In this document: positions 45,256-53,905 of the stretch, in pieces | Position numbering within the stretch: the stretch's first letter is position 1 | Layout of the letters: every line of letters starts with the position of its first letter | Source: Robiginitomaculum_A sp036478535 | GTDB taxonomy: Bacteria > Pseudomonadota > Alphaproteobacteria > Caulobacterales > Maricaulaceae | Assembly: GCA_965224735.1 (NCBI GenBank) | Contig: OZ245059.1 | Location: 682,001 to 746,000 of the forward strand | DNA: 64,000 nt | Reading direction: 5' to 3' | Translations under genes and position numbers: made by a program | Notes under the pieces: generated by a model | What the model was told of the DNA's origin: nothing | What the model saw: the letters and a program-made list of their open reading frames with translations, nothing else | Database searches by the model: none

Positions 45256-46800
45256 GTGGTTAAAATAAAAGACTGCCTGATTGTAGCGGCAGGTAAGGGC
45301 ACACGCATTAAGGGGTTGGGTGATTTAAAGCCTATGATTAATATCGGCGGCAAACCGCTTATCGAATGGGCTATGTTATCGGCAGCAAAAAATGGCGTGG
45401 AAAACTTTGTGGTTGTTACAGGGTATAAAGCGCAACTCTTAGAGACTTTCTTGCGCGCACTTGCAAAAAAATACGGGTGGAATATTCAAACCGTATTTAA
45501 CCCTGAATTTGACAAAGCAAATGGTATTTCTGTTTTGGCTGGGGAGCCTTATCTAAAGTCTGATTTTTTCCTCGCCATGTGCGATCACTTAATTGAGCCA
45601 GCGCTTTATAAAAACCTTTGCGCAGTCGATTTACCGAAAGGTGCGGTTGGACTTGGTGTTGATTTGGATATGGAAAATTCAAATGTTGACCTTGAAGATG
45701 TAACAAAAGTACTGCTAGATGAGTGCGCGATAAAACAAATTGATAAAAAACTCACAAAATATAATGCCTTTGATGTGGGAATTTTCAGGGCAACACCTAG
45801 TCTTTTCGATGCTATTTTGCAATCTGAAAAACAAACGGGCGATTGCAGCATTTCAGGGGGGATGCGCCTGCTTGCGGATAAAGGCATGGCCTTTGGCATT
45901 GACATAGGCAAGGCGGTTTGGTTTGATGTTGATTGTGAGGACATGCACACACTTGCCTATGCTTGGCTACAATCAAAGGAAGAGCCTGGTGCGAGTAATG
46001 GCAAGACGCCGCGCCAGAAAATTGTAGCTGTTGCCCATCGTGGTTCAAAAAAATATGCACCAGAAAACACGCTTATTGCCCATGAAGTAGCCTATTCTAT
46101 GGGCGCGCGGGCGATTGAATTTGATATCCGATGTACGAAAGATGGTCATTTTATTTTGATGCACGACGCGAATGTTAGCCGCACAACAAATGGTACAGGC
46201 CGCGTAAGCAACATGACGCTTGCGGAAATAACGGCCCTGGATGCTGGCATAAAAATGGGCGCGCGTTATAAGGGCGAAAAAGTTCCAAGCCTTCAAGAGG
46301 CTCTCCGAAATGTCAGAGGACGATTTGCCGTTGATTTGGATTTTAAGGGCGGGCCTAAAAACTCGGCGATGATCTTAAAAAAACAACTTGATGAAGAGGG
46401 GTTTGGTAACAATCATTTGGTTACAATTTTTGTACGAAGACAGCACTTTTCACGCTTGCGTGATTTGTGCCCGCAATATGCACTTCGGCCCCATTATATA
46501 TCAAGAAGGCGCACAAAGCAGCTTATGCAAAAGCATAAATTAGAAGTGATGGGCCTACGTAGGTTTTCTTTTAGTTTCAAAGCGGCAACGGCGATACGAA
46601 GCCACGGAATGCACCTTTTTTGTAATGTTATGGGCAAGGACGATTGCGAGCGCGGGTTTCAAGATAGTCTGGACGCTGGCGCTTTGTTTATCCAAACGGA
46701 TAATTTGGGTGAATTGGTGCAATTTTTAGAAAGTCGCGATATTTTGGAAACCAATGTTTTGGGGCGTAACTTCTTGCCCCAAAACCCTATCAGCAGTTAA
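45256..46800 (+). CDS. Fusion: inositol-phosphate cytidylyltransferase-like domain + glycerophosphodiester phosphodiesterase
   Basis: 514 residues. Residues 1-245 form a nucleotidyltransferase (VAAGKGTRIKGLGDLKPMI, metal Asp in FLAMCDHLIEP) like the COG1213 group that includes archaeal CTP:inositol-1-phosphate cytidylyltransferase. Residues ~258-500 are a GDPD domain (VAHRGSKKYAPENT, IEFDIRCTKDG, LMHD). The start is GTG directly after the exporter stop. Domain 1 probably makes a CDP-alcohol for the transferase at 40.4 kb; domain 2 would split a glycerophosphodiester. The fusion is unusual. Choline phosphate is an alternative substrate. Confidence 0.82.
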   Translation: MVKIKDCLIVAAGKGTRIKGLGDLKPMINIGGKPLIEWAMLSAAKNGVENFVVVTGYKAQLLETFLRALAKKYGWNIQTVFNPEFDKANGISVLAGEPYLKSDFFLAMCDHLIEPALYKNLCAVDLPKGAVGLGVDLDMENSNVDLEDVTKVLLDECAIKQIDKKLTKYNAFDVGIFRATPSLFDAILQSEKQTGDCSISGGMRLLADKGMAFGIDIGKAVWFDVDCEDMHTLAYAWLQSKEEPGASNGKTPRQKIVAVAHRGSKKYAPENTLIAHEVAYSMGARAIEFDIRCTKDGHFILMHDANVSRTTNGTGRVSNMTLAEITALDAGIKMGARYKGEKVPSLQEALRNVRGRFAVDLDFKGGPKNSAMILKKQLDEEGFGNNHLVTIFVRRQHFSRLRDLCPQYALRPHYISRRRTKQLMQKHKLEVMGLRRFSFSFKAATAIRSHGMHLFCNVMGKDDCERGFQDSLDAGALFIQTDNLGELVQFLESRDILETNVLGRNFLPQNPISS

Positions 46801-46810
46801 AAAACCAAGT

Positions 46811-47404
46811 TTATTTTTTAGGCTTTGTCGCGCGTTTTTTTGAGGCAGTTTTTTTAACTGTTTTCTTCGGCGTTGTTTTTTTTACAACTGATTTTTTGAC
46901 AACTGGTTTTTTAGCAATAGGTTTTTTCTTTGGAGCCGTTTTCTTTTTAGGCGGCGTTACATCTTCATAGTCAGCATATTCATCATCGGCATTATCTTTA
47001 CGATCCGCTATTTTTGTTTTTGTTTTATCGATAGCAGAGCGTGTTGTATCTGAGGCCGTTTTTGCCGCTTTTGCGACTGCCTCTCTTGCCGTTTCAAAAG
47101 GGTCAATATCCGCGAGGTCAGACTTGCCACCATCGGGTGAGAGATTGTTATTAATATGAAAAATTGTCACCATTAATTCGCAAATCAATCTCCAGCCGAC
47201 AAAGAGGAAAATCAAAAAGAAAAAGTCAATAAATATTAAAAATAGCCCTTTAAAGAAGAAGAATTCCATCAGACAAAATGCGGCTTTAAGGGTAGAGAAA
47301 AACAGTCCTGCAATCACTATCAACCCAAGGTAGAAGAAGAACGTTACGAGGCGATCCTTCATGAACTTTTTAAACGAAAAAAATTGTTTAAATAAATCAA
47401 GCAT
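46811..47404 (-). CDS. Membrane protein with a histone-like Lys/Ala/Pro tail
   Basis: 197 residues. Three hydrophobic stretches in residues 15-85, then an amphipathic Ala/Lys segment (FETAREAVAKAAKTASDTTRSAID), an acidic patch (NADDEYADYED), and a 50-residue tail of KKTAPKKKPIAKK-type repeats. The tail resembles histone H1/AlgP C-termini that bind nucleic acid or polyanions. No family is recognised. It is convergent with the fusion gene, 10 bases apart. Confidence 0.72.
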   Translation of the reverse strand: MLDLFKQFFSFKKFMKDRLVTFFFYLGLIVIAGLFFSTLKAAFCLMEFFFFKGLFLIFIDFFFLIFLFVGWRLICELMVTIFHINNNLSPDGGKSDLADIDPFETAREAVAKAAKTASDTTRSAIDKTKTKIADRKDNADDEYADYEDVTPPKKKTAPKKKPIAKKPVVKKSVVKKTTPKKTVKKTASKKRATKPKK

Positions 47405-47490
47405 AGCGTAAATCCTTAGACTGTTTGGGATTATTATACCCTATTATTAGAAAATCGCAAGTTCCTAACGGTTTTGTCTTAAAGAAAAAT

Positions 47491-48957
47491 TTAATTTTGC
47501 GGTTGGCTTGCAGCCGCCTGATTGTCAGACAGGCGATCTGTTGGGGTATCCACTGGATTGGCAGCAATGATTGCAGCGGGGGGGTCCTTTTGAACGATTT
47601 GTGTGGCTTGATAAAGCTTGTCGATTTCTGCTACGCGGGTTTTAAATGCAGGCAATTCAAATTTCTTCAATGGTTTACCCGTCAATGTGCTCAGGCGCAT
47701 CGGGTTAATTCGTTTACCGTTTTTAAGCACTTCATAATGCAAGTGTGGCCCAGTAGAGCGGCCTGTCGTGCCGACATAACCAATGATTTGGTTTTGAGTA
47801 ACGTGGCGTCCTTTTTTTATCCCGCGTACAAATTTTGACATATGAGCATAAGCCGTGGCGTAGCCGTCCGCATGTTTAATTTTTATGTAATTACCATAAC
47901 TGCCATACCGTCCAGCGCGCACGATTGTGCCCGTGCCGCCCGCCATAATTGGTGTGCCGCGCGCGGCCGCAAAATCAACGCCAGTATGGTTTTTCACATA
48001 GCCAAGAATAGGGTGTTTACGCTTGCCAAAACGTGAAGATATACGCGCGCCGCTAATTGGAGTACGCATAAGCATGCGTTTTGCGCCTTTGCCGTTTATG
48101 TCATAATAGCCATCGTGGCTATCGGACTTGGTGAACAAATAATAATCCGTTGTTTTGCCGCGCGGAGAGAAGCTAGCGAACAAAAGGTCGCCCGCTTTAA
48201 TGGTATTTCCCTGATGGTCTTTGTAAACCTCAAACAGCATTTCAAACTTATCACCCTTGTGAATATCGCGTTGAAAATCGACACTATGGGCATATATTTG
48301 TGAAAACTGTACAATAACTTTATCAGGTACGCCAAGGTCTTGCGCGTCAAGATAAAGTGAATTTTCGATGCCAGTTTCTATGCGCACGATATCTTTTTTA
48401 AACTCAGCTTCTATTTTCCGTGCCTTAAAATCGCCATTCCTATCGCGCTCGACAAAAACAGTATTACTGTAATTCGGCTTTAAGCTAAGGCCTGAAAATG
48501 TATCTGTGCTTGCATCAAAATAAAGGTTTATTTTCTGATCTGCCCTTAGGTTTCTTGGGCTATAAGCGCTGGAAAATGCCTGCGTGGCCGCGTAAGCGAC
48601 ATCTGGTTCAACGCCATTTTTTTGTAAAAGCGGCCCCAAAGATTGCCCAGATTTTAGGGTCAAAGATAGCTTGGATTCACTCGTATTATCGCGCTCGCCA
48701 TAAGGGCGGTTATCATAAAGATCAGTTGAGATTTCTACTGAGTTTGCGGCCATGGCAATATCTGGCGTTTCGGATAGAGCCGAGGATGAGTTAAAAAATA
48801 CTATATACAATAAAAGGCTGGTCAACACGATACTTGAAGTTATTAAAACGGTTTTGGAATTGGCCGCGACTTGACCCTTTGTATCGATTTTCAACGTTTT
48901 TGTGTCAGTAACGAGGGCTTTACGCCAATAGTTTACGCTTTTGTTAAAGAATTTCAT
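47491..48957 (-). CDS. M23 family metallopeptidase (LytM type), cell-wall endopeptidase
   Basis: 488 residues. One membrane span near 37-57 (TVLITSSIVLTSLLLYIVFF), a periplasmic region with LysM/SPOR-like spacer (QSLGPLLQKNGVEPD), and an active LytM domain with HTGVDFAAARGTP, TAYAHMSK and HLHYEVLKNG (zinc ligands). It cuts peptide cross-bridges in peptidoglycan, likely during growth or division. Full set of ligands, so enzymatically active. It diverges from ydbH. Confidence 0.92.
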   Translation of the reverse strand: MKFFNKSVNYWRKALVTDTKTLKIDTKGQVAANSKTVLITSSIVLTSLLLYIVFFNSSSALSETPDIAMAANSVEISTDLYDNRPYGERDNTSESKLSLTLKSGQSLGPLLQKNGVEPDVAYAATQAFSSAYSPRNLRADQKINLYFDASTDTFSGLSLKPNYSNTVFVERDRNGDFKARKIEAEFKKDIVRIETGIENSLYLDAQDLGVPDKVIVQFSQIYAHSVDFQRDIHKGDKFEMLFEVYKDHQGNTIKAGDLLFASFSPRGKTTDYYLFTKSDSHDGYYDINGKGAKRMLMRTPISGARISSRFGKRKHPILGYVKNHTGVDFAAARGTPIMAGGTGTIVRAGRYGSYGNYIKIKHADGYATAYAHMSKFVRGIKKGRHVTQNQIIGYVGTTGRSTGPHLHYEVLKNGKRINPMRLSTLTGKPLKKFELPAFKTRVAEIDKLYQATQIVQKDPPAAIIAANPVDTPTDRLSDNQAAASQPQN

Positions 48958-49109
48958 GAATACTTATTTCCTGTAACTGTGCTTGGCGCTGTTTTGCCAC
49001 AAATATGGCTTATGATTAGTTAATTTTAACTAGTAATTTCCTCCCAATTGCTCACTATGTTTAAAAGAATGAAAAGGTTTTCGCAAACAAAGATGTTAGA
49101 AAAGTTGTA

Positions 49110-49153
49110 AATGTCACGTATTGGTAAGGTTAATGTCACGTATTGGTAAGGTT
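49110..49153 (+). repeat. Exact 22-bp tandem duplication at the ydbH start
   Basis: AATGTCACGTATTGGTAAGG… occurs twice in a row. The first ATG (49111) runs only 12 codons to a stop at 49147-49149; the second (49133) is the real start. The first copy supplies an AAGG ribosome site four bases before the second ATG. Confidence 0.93.
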
Positions 49154-52100
49154 AAAACTACGATCCACACGCAACAAGCTATGCATGACGGTAAAAGCCG
49201 TGGGCGCGGGCGAAAAATTTGGAAATGGTTTGGATGGATTGTTTTTGCACTTACGCTACTTCTTGTCATTGGCGCCGCCTTGGTGTGGCATAACCGATAC
49301 AGTTTAGCGGAATTCCAAGTGCGCCGCAAGCTTGCGGCCATGGGCGTTGATGCGCAGCTTGATATTAGCGGTATTACCAAACAACATGCAAATATTAGCG
49401 AAATCAGTCTGTCTAAAAACGGAAAGATATTTTTTAAAACAAAACAGGCTCAGATTGATTATGAGTACCCAAATGTGCTTGAGGGTTTGCTTACGCGAAT
49501 TGTGCTAAAAGGCGTTTATGCCAATATTACCTTGGACGGGCAGGGCCATATTATTGATGATTGGTTGCCTGCAAAAAAAGACGGCAGCACAGGATTTAAA
49601 ATACCCAAAGACGGCATAGAAATCAATGGCGGAGAAATCGTATGGCAAGCGCCGCAAGCCCGGGGTACGGCCAAAATCAACGCCGAAATAAAAACACTAA
49701 CAAATTGGAACGCAGATATTAGCTCTGACGATCTGATTGTGGTTACACAGGGCGGGGAAGAAGAAATACACTTGCAACTATCGGGCGCCGTAGAATCTTT
49801 ATCGGAAAACTTTCTACGCCTGAGCGGAGAAGTCAAAACGCGGGCAATCGGAAATGACCAACACGGGCTAAGTGCGCTAGCTTCTCAATTTAACATGAGC
49901 ATCGAGCGCCGTCCAAACACTCAAGATATTGCTCTTGAGGGCTGGGCCAATACAAAAATTGAACAGGGACATAACGCAGGCTTATCTTTAGGCACGGGCG
50001 TTCTAAAGTTATCCAATATACAGGCCGTATATGATAAAAATCAGGGTAATTTTAAAACTCTGAATACGAATTGGAATATGAATTTGGGCGCGGCAAGCAT
50101 CAGTGATACGGAGAAACGCGCGCGGTGGTCGCAAAAAATGACAGCTTATAAAGGATTGTCTAGCACGCCAATCGCACTGCATTTTGCGCCGTATTTCACC
50201 CGTAAGTTTGATGCGCTTTTAAAAGATTTTAATTTGGCTGGGCATGGTGTTTTTACGCTTGACCGGCACGGCTATGCCATTGGGTTTGAAAACCCTTTGC
50301 GTATCACCAGTAAAGCCCAAACCGTTATGATTACACAGGCAAAGTATGCGCCTGTTCTAACTTATAGGCGCGGCAGTAATGCAATGTCCTTATTCGCGCA
50401 TGTGGATTGGTTAGGGATACGCCCATTAAAAATAAAAGATCTACAGTTGAATGCCATTAGCCGCAATGGCATTGCTCTTGACGAGGTGAGAAAACTCACC
50501 GCAAGTATTAAGAGTACATCTGAATGGTCTCTCAAAAAGGGGGGGCAAGATTTTAGGCTTGCGCCTTTTTTAATGACTTTTGGCTTTGATCATTCGAAAA
50601 CATATCATGGAATCGTTGTTCGCGGAAGTTTGGATTATGATGGTCTTGTACCAGGCGGCGCAGTGCGCGGATTGAGAGCGTCTGGGGAAATCAAAATGTC
50701 TTTTGATGGCACGTCCACAAAGGTGGGGTATAATTCTGATAAAACTGTGCGCATTAAAAATTTTGTAAGTGGTTCAGGCTGGCAGGCTAAAGATCTAAGT
50801 TTCACCGTGCGCAAGACAGAAAATTTATACCAAAAACACGGAAAAAACCAGCCTGTGCACCAGCCTGTGCAAATGCATTTAAACACGGTAAGTGTACAAA
50901 TTATCAGTCCTCTTGGCGATAAACACCTTCACACGAAAATTGCTGACATGGCCGTATCGGCTGACCTATCCCAACATCCGATAAATTGGGATATAGGCGT
51001 TGGCGGCGCAGATATTCGCTCGGACGATTTCCCCTCGCCAGGCACTCATATACTTGCGCCAACAGCGCAGATGCAAGTTTTACAGCATGAGAGCGGTGAG
51101 ATTACATTCGTAGCAACCAGCCCTAAAATGAATGTTGAAACGGATAATGTACTTGCCGCAGATATAAAAGTAACGTTGCAAGGAAAACCAGATGACTTTA
51201 CGGCTGAATATACGGTGCAAGCAGCGCGGTTTAAGCAAGGTGAGTTATTGGCTTTGCCAATCAAGGGCACAGCGAAAATGCGAGCGGGCGTGCTGAGCGC
51301 GAAAGCGGTCACCTATTTGTCCAGCGGACTAGATGCGCCAGTGAATATAAATTTTACCTCACAAAACGGGCGCGGGCGGGCGGTTGTCACTATTGAAGAG
51401 ATTATTTTTGATCCAGGCGGGCTACAACCACATATTTTTGCGCCTTCGCTAAGCGGTAAACTCGCGGATGTTAACGGGCGAGTGAGCGCTAAAATGGATT
51501 TTTCATTTGGCGGCGGGACGCCCGTAAACTCTAGCGGCAATATTTCTTTGCATGATTTAGACTTTGGTACATTGGTGGGCCCATTTACGGGTGTAAATGC
51601 GAATTTGAAATTCAGCTCTATGTACCCGCTTAAATCGGAAGGAATACAAACCATTAATCTTGGGGGTTTTGATCCAGGGCTTCCTTTGAAAAACGGCAGT
51701 GTTGATTTTGAACTTATTGATGGTGGTGTACGTATTCATAAGGCGGTTTGGCCATTGGTAAGTGAAAAACCTGATGGGGTAGATGGCGCTCTTTCAATAG
51801 AACCTGTGGATTGGGAATTTGGCGGCGGCGAAAACTTCGTACTTGTTAACGTGCATGATTTATCACTTGGGGCATTGATTGCAGGGCTAGGGAAGAAGGA
51901 TATTTTTGCCACTGGGCTTATTAGCGGGCAATTGCCAGTCCGTATTCATGACGTGAATGTGAACATAGAGAAAGGAGCTTTGTTCGTAAAAAATGGCGGG
52001 ATTATCAAATTTAAAAGTGCTTACACAGATGCTGCGGGTGAGAAAAATGTCGCGGCTGGATACGCTTTTGAGGCTCTTAAAAACTTTGAATATAAGAAAC

Positions 52101-52318
52101 TGGAAGCGCATATAGATGGCCCTCTTGATGGGGATATGGAGATAAATTTAGATTTTATCGGTAGCAATAAAGACGTTCTGTATGGGGCAAAATTTGAATT
52201 TAACACCTCTTTCTCAGGCGAGCTTGCAAATATAGCGCATAATACGGCTGATGCATTTAGTGTGGATAGTAAAATGCTTGATGTTGTCAATATGATAGAC
52301 AAAAATCTCAAAGAATAA
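49133..52318 (+). CDS. ydbH: AsmA-like intermembrane lipid transport protein YdbH
   Basis: 1061 residues from ATG 49133. One N-terminal span (FGWIVFALTLLLVIGAALVWH) precedes a long beta-rich chain with a C-terminal DUF-type block (ENFVLVNVHDLSLGALIAGLGKKDIFATGLISGQLPVRI). This is the order of YdbH, one of the bridge-like proteins (with TamB, YhdP) that carry phospholipid to the outer membrane. Followed by ynbE and ydbL, the enteric gene order. A tandem HQPVHQPV lies near residue 577. Confidence 0.88.
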   Translation: MSRIGKVKTTIHTQQAMHDGKSRGRGRKIWKWFGWIVFALTLLLVIGAALVWHNRYSLAEFQVRRKLAAMGVDAQLDISGITKQHANISEISLSKNGKIFFKTKQAQIDYEYPNVLEGLLTRIVLKGVYANITLDGQGHIIDDWLPAKKDGSTGFKIPKDGIEINGGEIVWQAPQARGTAKINAEIKTLTNWNADISSDDLIVVTQGGEEEIHLQLSGAVESLSENFLRLSGEVKTRAIGNDQHGLSALASQFNMSIERRPNTQDIALEGWANTKIEQGHNAGLSLGTGVLKLSNIQAVYDKNQGNFKTLNTNWNMNLGAASISDTEKRARWSQKMTAYKGLSSTPIALHFAPYFTRKFDALLKDFNLAGHGVFTLDRHGYAIGFENPLRITSKAQTVMITQAKYAPVLTYRRGSNAMSLFAHVDWLGIRPLKIKDLQLNAISRNGIALDEVRKLTASIKSTSEWSLKKGGQDFRLAPFLMTFGFDHSKTYHGIVVRGSLDYDGLVPGGAVRGLRASGEIKMSFDGTSTKVGYNSDKTVRIKNFVSGSGWQAKDLSFTVRKTENLYQKHGKNQPVHQPVQMHLNTVSVQIISPLGDKHLHTKIADMAVSADLSQHPINWDIGVGGADIRSDDFPSPGTHILAPTAQMQVLQHESGEITFVATSPKMNVETDNVLAADIKVTLQGKPDDFTAEYTVQAARFKQGELLALPIKGTAKMRAGVLSAKAVTYLSSGLDAPVNINFTSQNGRGRAVVTIEEIIFDPGGLQPHIFAPSLSGKLADVNGRVSAKMDFSFGGGTPVNSSGNISLHDLDFGTLVGPFTGVNANLKFSSMYPLKSEGIQTINLGGFDPGLPLKNGSVDFELIDGGVRIHKAVWPLVSEKPDGVDGALSIEPVDWEFGGGENFVLVNVHDLSLGALIAGLGKKDIFATGLISGQLPVRIHDVNVNIEKGALFVKNGGIIKFKSAYTDAAGEKNVAAGYAFEALKNFEYKKLEAHIDGPLDGDMEINLDFIGSNKDVLYGAKFEFNTSFSGELANIAHNTADAFSVDSKMLDVVNMIDKNLKE

Positions 52319-52388
52319 TTTTGAAGATGAGCATTGCTTAAATACCTTGTTAATGGCAGGTTCAGATCAAATTTAATAAGGTTTTTTT

Positions 52389-52583
52389 ATGAAAAGTTTA
52401 ATGTCCATATCCCCCCTATTAGGATTTGTGTTGCTCGGTGCATCATGTACACCAGCTTTGCAGATCAAGGCACCTGACAAGCCGATAGTGATAGAATTAA
52501 ACGTACATATTGATCAACAAGTCCGCGTTAGTCTTGAAAAAGATGTGGAAGATTTGATTGCAAACAACCCAGGTATTTTTTAG
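52389..52583 (+). CDS. ynbE: YnbE family lipoprotein
   Basis: 64 residues. Lipoprotein signal with lipobox LGASC at residue ~19, then ALQIKAPDKPIVIELNVHIDQQVRVSLEKDVEDLI, the whole YnbE domain. In enterics YnbE is the outer-membrane partner of YdbH and completes the lipid bridge by beta-strand pairing. It lies 70 bases after ydbH and 25 bases before ydbL. Confidence 0.92.
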   Translation: MKSLMSISPLLGFVLLGASCTPALQIKAPDKPIVIELNVHIDQQVRVSLEKDVEDLIANNPGIF

Positions 52584-52608
52584 TATTTGGCAGATGAAGG
52601 AGGTCGTC

Positions 52609-53016
52609 ATGAAAATGACCAAAAAGATTACAGCCGCTGTTTTGGCATTAGGCTTACTAAGTACAGGCACTGTGGTAAGCACAGTATATGCATATGCGCC
52701 AATAGCGCGCGCGCAAACTATGGACGCAAAGACGATTGACGCAAAGAGCATTATTGTGCAAGCGAAGAGCAAAGGGCAAGTGGGCGAGAAAATTGATGGC
52801 TATCTTGGACTTGTCAACCTTTCCGCGCCCGCCAGCGTAAAAACAGCTGTTAATGAGATAAATATTCGCCGTAAGACCACTTATACCAAGCTTGCGCGTA
52901 AGAAAAATATTTCTGTTGCCGATACGGCTGGTGTGTTTGGAGAGCTGCTGATCGCAAAAGCCAAATTTGGCGAAATGATTAAGGGTAATAATGGCCAGTG
53001 GCGCAAGGTTCGATAA
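52609..53016 (+). CDS. ydbL: YdbL family (DUF1318) periplasmic protein
   Basis: 135 residues from ATG 52609, chosen for the AAGGAGG site six bases upstream. Signal peptide to about IARAQ. The mature part has GQVGEKIDGYLGLV and AVNEINIRRKTTYTKLARKKNISV, the DUF1318 core, and ends GQWRKV. In E. coli YdbL limits YnbE multimerisation on YdbH. Third gene of the ydbH operon. Confidence 0.92.
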   Translation: MKMTKKITAAVLALGLLSTGTVVSTVYAYAPIARAQTMDAKTIDAKSIIVQAKSKGQVGEKIDGYLGLVNLSAPASVKTAVNEINIRRKTTYTKLARKKNISVADTAGVFGELLIAKAKFGEMIKGNNGQWRKVR

Positions 53017-53109
53017 GGCCGCCACACTCTCATTTTTTTTTAAATAGTTTTACTCGCAGCACTTTCGGGTTACATTCTTTGAAATGTTCGAATCAGTGAG
53101 AGTTTCCCT

Positions 53110-53763
53110 ATGTTTGCACCAATAATGAAATTAACAGCTTCCGATTTTGCTGCGCTTTTATGCGCGCGTATTTGCCATGATCTTGTGAGTCCAATCGGTG
53201 CTTTGGGCGCTGCCATAGAGGTATTGGATGATGACGATAATATGGACATGCGCGAGGATGCCATGGAACTTATCAAGCTCAGCGCGGGGCAGGCGAGTGC
53301 AAAATTACAGTTTCTACGCCTTGCTTTTGGCGCGGGTGGCGCGGCGCCTGGCGTACTTGGCGTTAAAGAGTTAGAACGCCTGAGCATGGGCGTTTACGGT
53401 GAAGGAAAAACCAAACTTAACTGGCAATTCTCTGTAGAGGGTATCGATAAACCAGCCGCGCGTATCCTCCTCAATCTTGTTATGCTGGCCTTGCAATCTA
53501 TACCGCGCGGCGGTAAAATGAGTGTCAGCGTTGATGCCGTGGACAATGCCGCAAAAATGGTTTTTGTTTGCACAGGGCCAAAAGCGAGATTGGATAAAAA
53601 AACCCTTATGACACTTGCTGGTAAAGCGCCAGAAGACGGATTTGATGGCCGCACTATTCAGCCCTTTTATACGGGTATGATTACCCGTGATGCTAAAGGG
53701 AGCATTGATACGAAAATAGAAGGTGAAACCGTGACGTTTACGGCGATTATACCCAATTTTTAG
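53110..53763 (+). CDS. chpT: Histidine phosphotransferase ChpT
   Basis: 217 residues. Dimerisation helix with phosphorylated H23 (CARICHDLVSPIGALGAAIEVL) and a degenerate HATPase-like C-terminal domain (LLNLVMLALQSIPRGGKMSV). ChpT passes phosphate from the hybrid kinase CckA to CtrA. It sits 2.5 kb from ctrA, with a chemotaxis-like block between. A downstream Met at residue 7 is an alternative start. Confidence 0.9.
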   Translation: MFAPIMKLTASDFAALLCARICHDLVSPIGALGAAIEVLDDDDNMDMREDAMELIKLSAGQASAKLQFLRLAFGAGGAAPGVLGVKELERLSMGVYGEGKTKLNWQFSVEGIDKPAARILLNLVMLALQSIPRGGKMSVSVDAVDNAAKMVFVCTGPKARLDKKTLMTLAGKAPEDGFDGRTIQPFYTGMITRDAKGSIDTKIEGETVTFTAIIPNF

Positions 53764-53905
53764 TGGCCACAGACCCTAGAGTAGGCGTGAAATCTTCTAA
53801 AATAAAAAATTTATTTATCTGGTTTTAACCAATTTCAAGCACACTAGAGTTTGAAATTTTACAATCAATCTTGTGAAACGTGCTTGAAGGCTATCTGGAT
53901 AATAA

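Noticed and set aside
46801..47440. Repeats in the Lys-rich tail as a DNA repeat array
   Set aside because: The periodic A/G/T pattern follows from the coded KKTxPKK repeats and is not an independent repeat.
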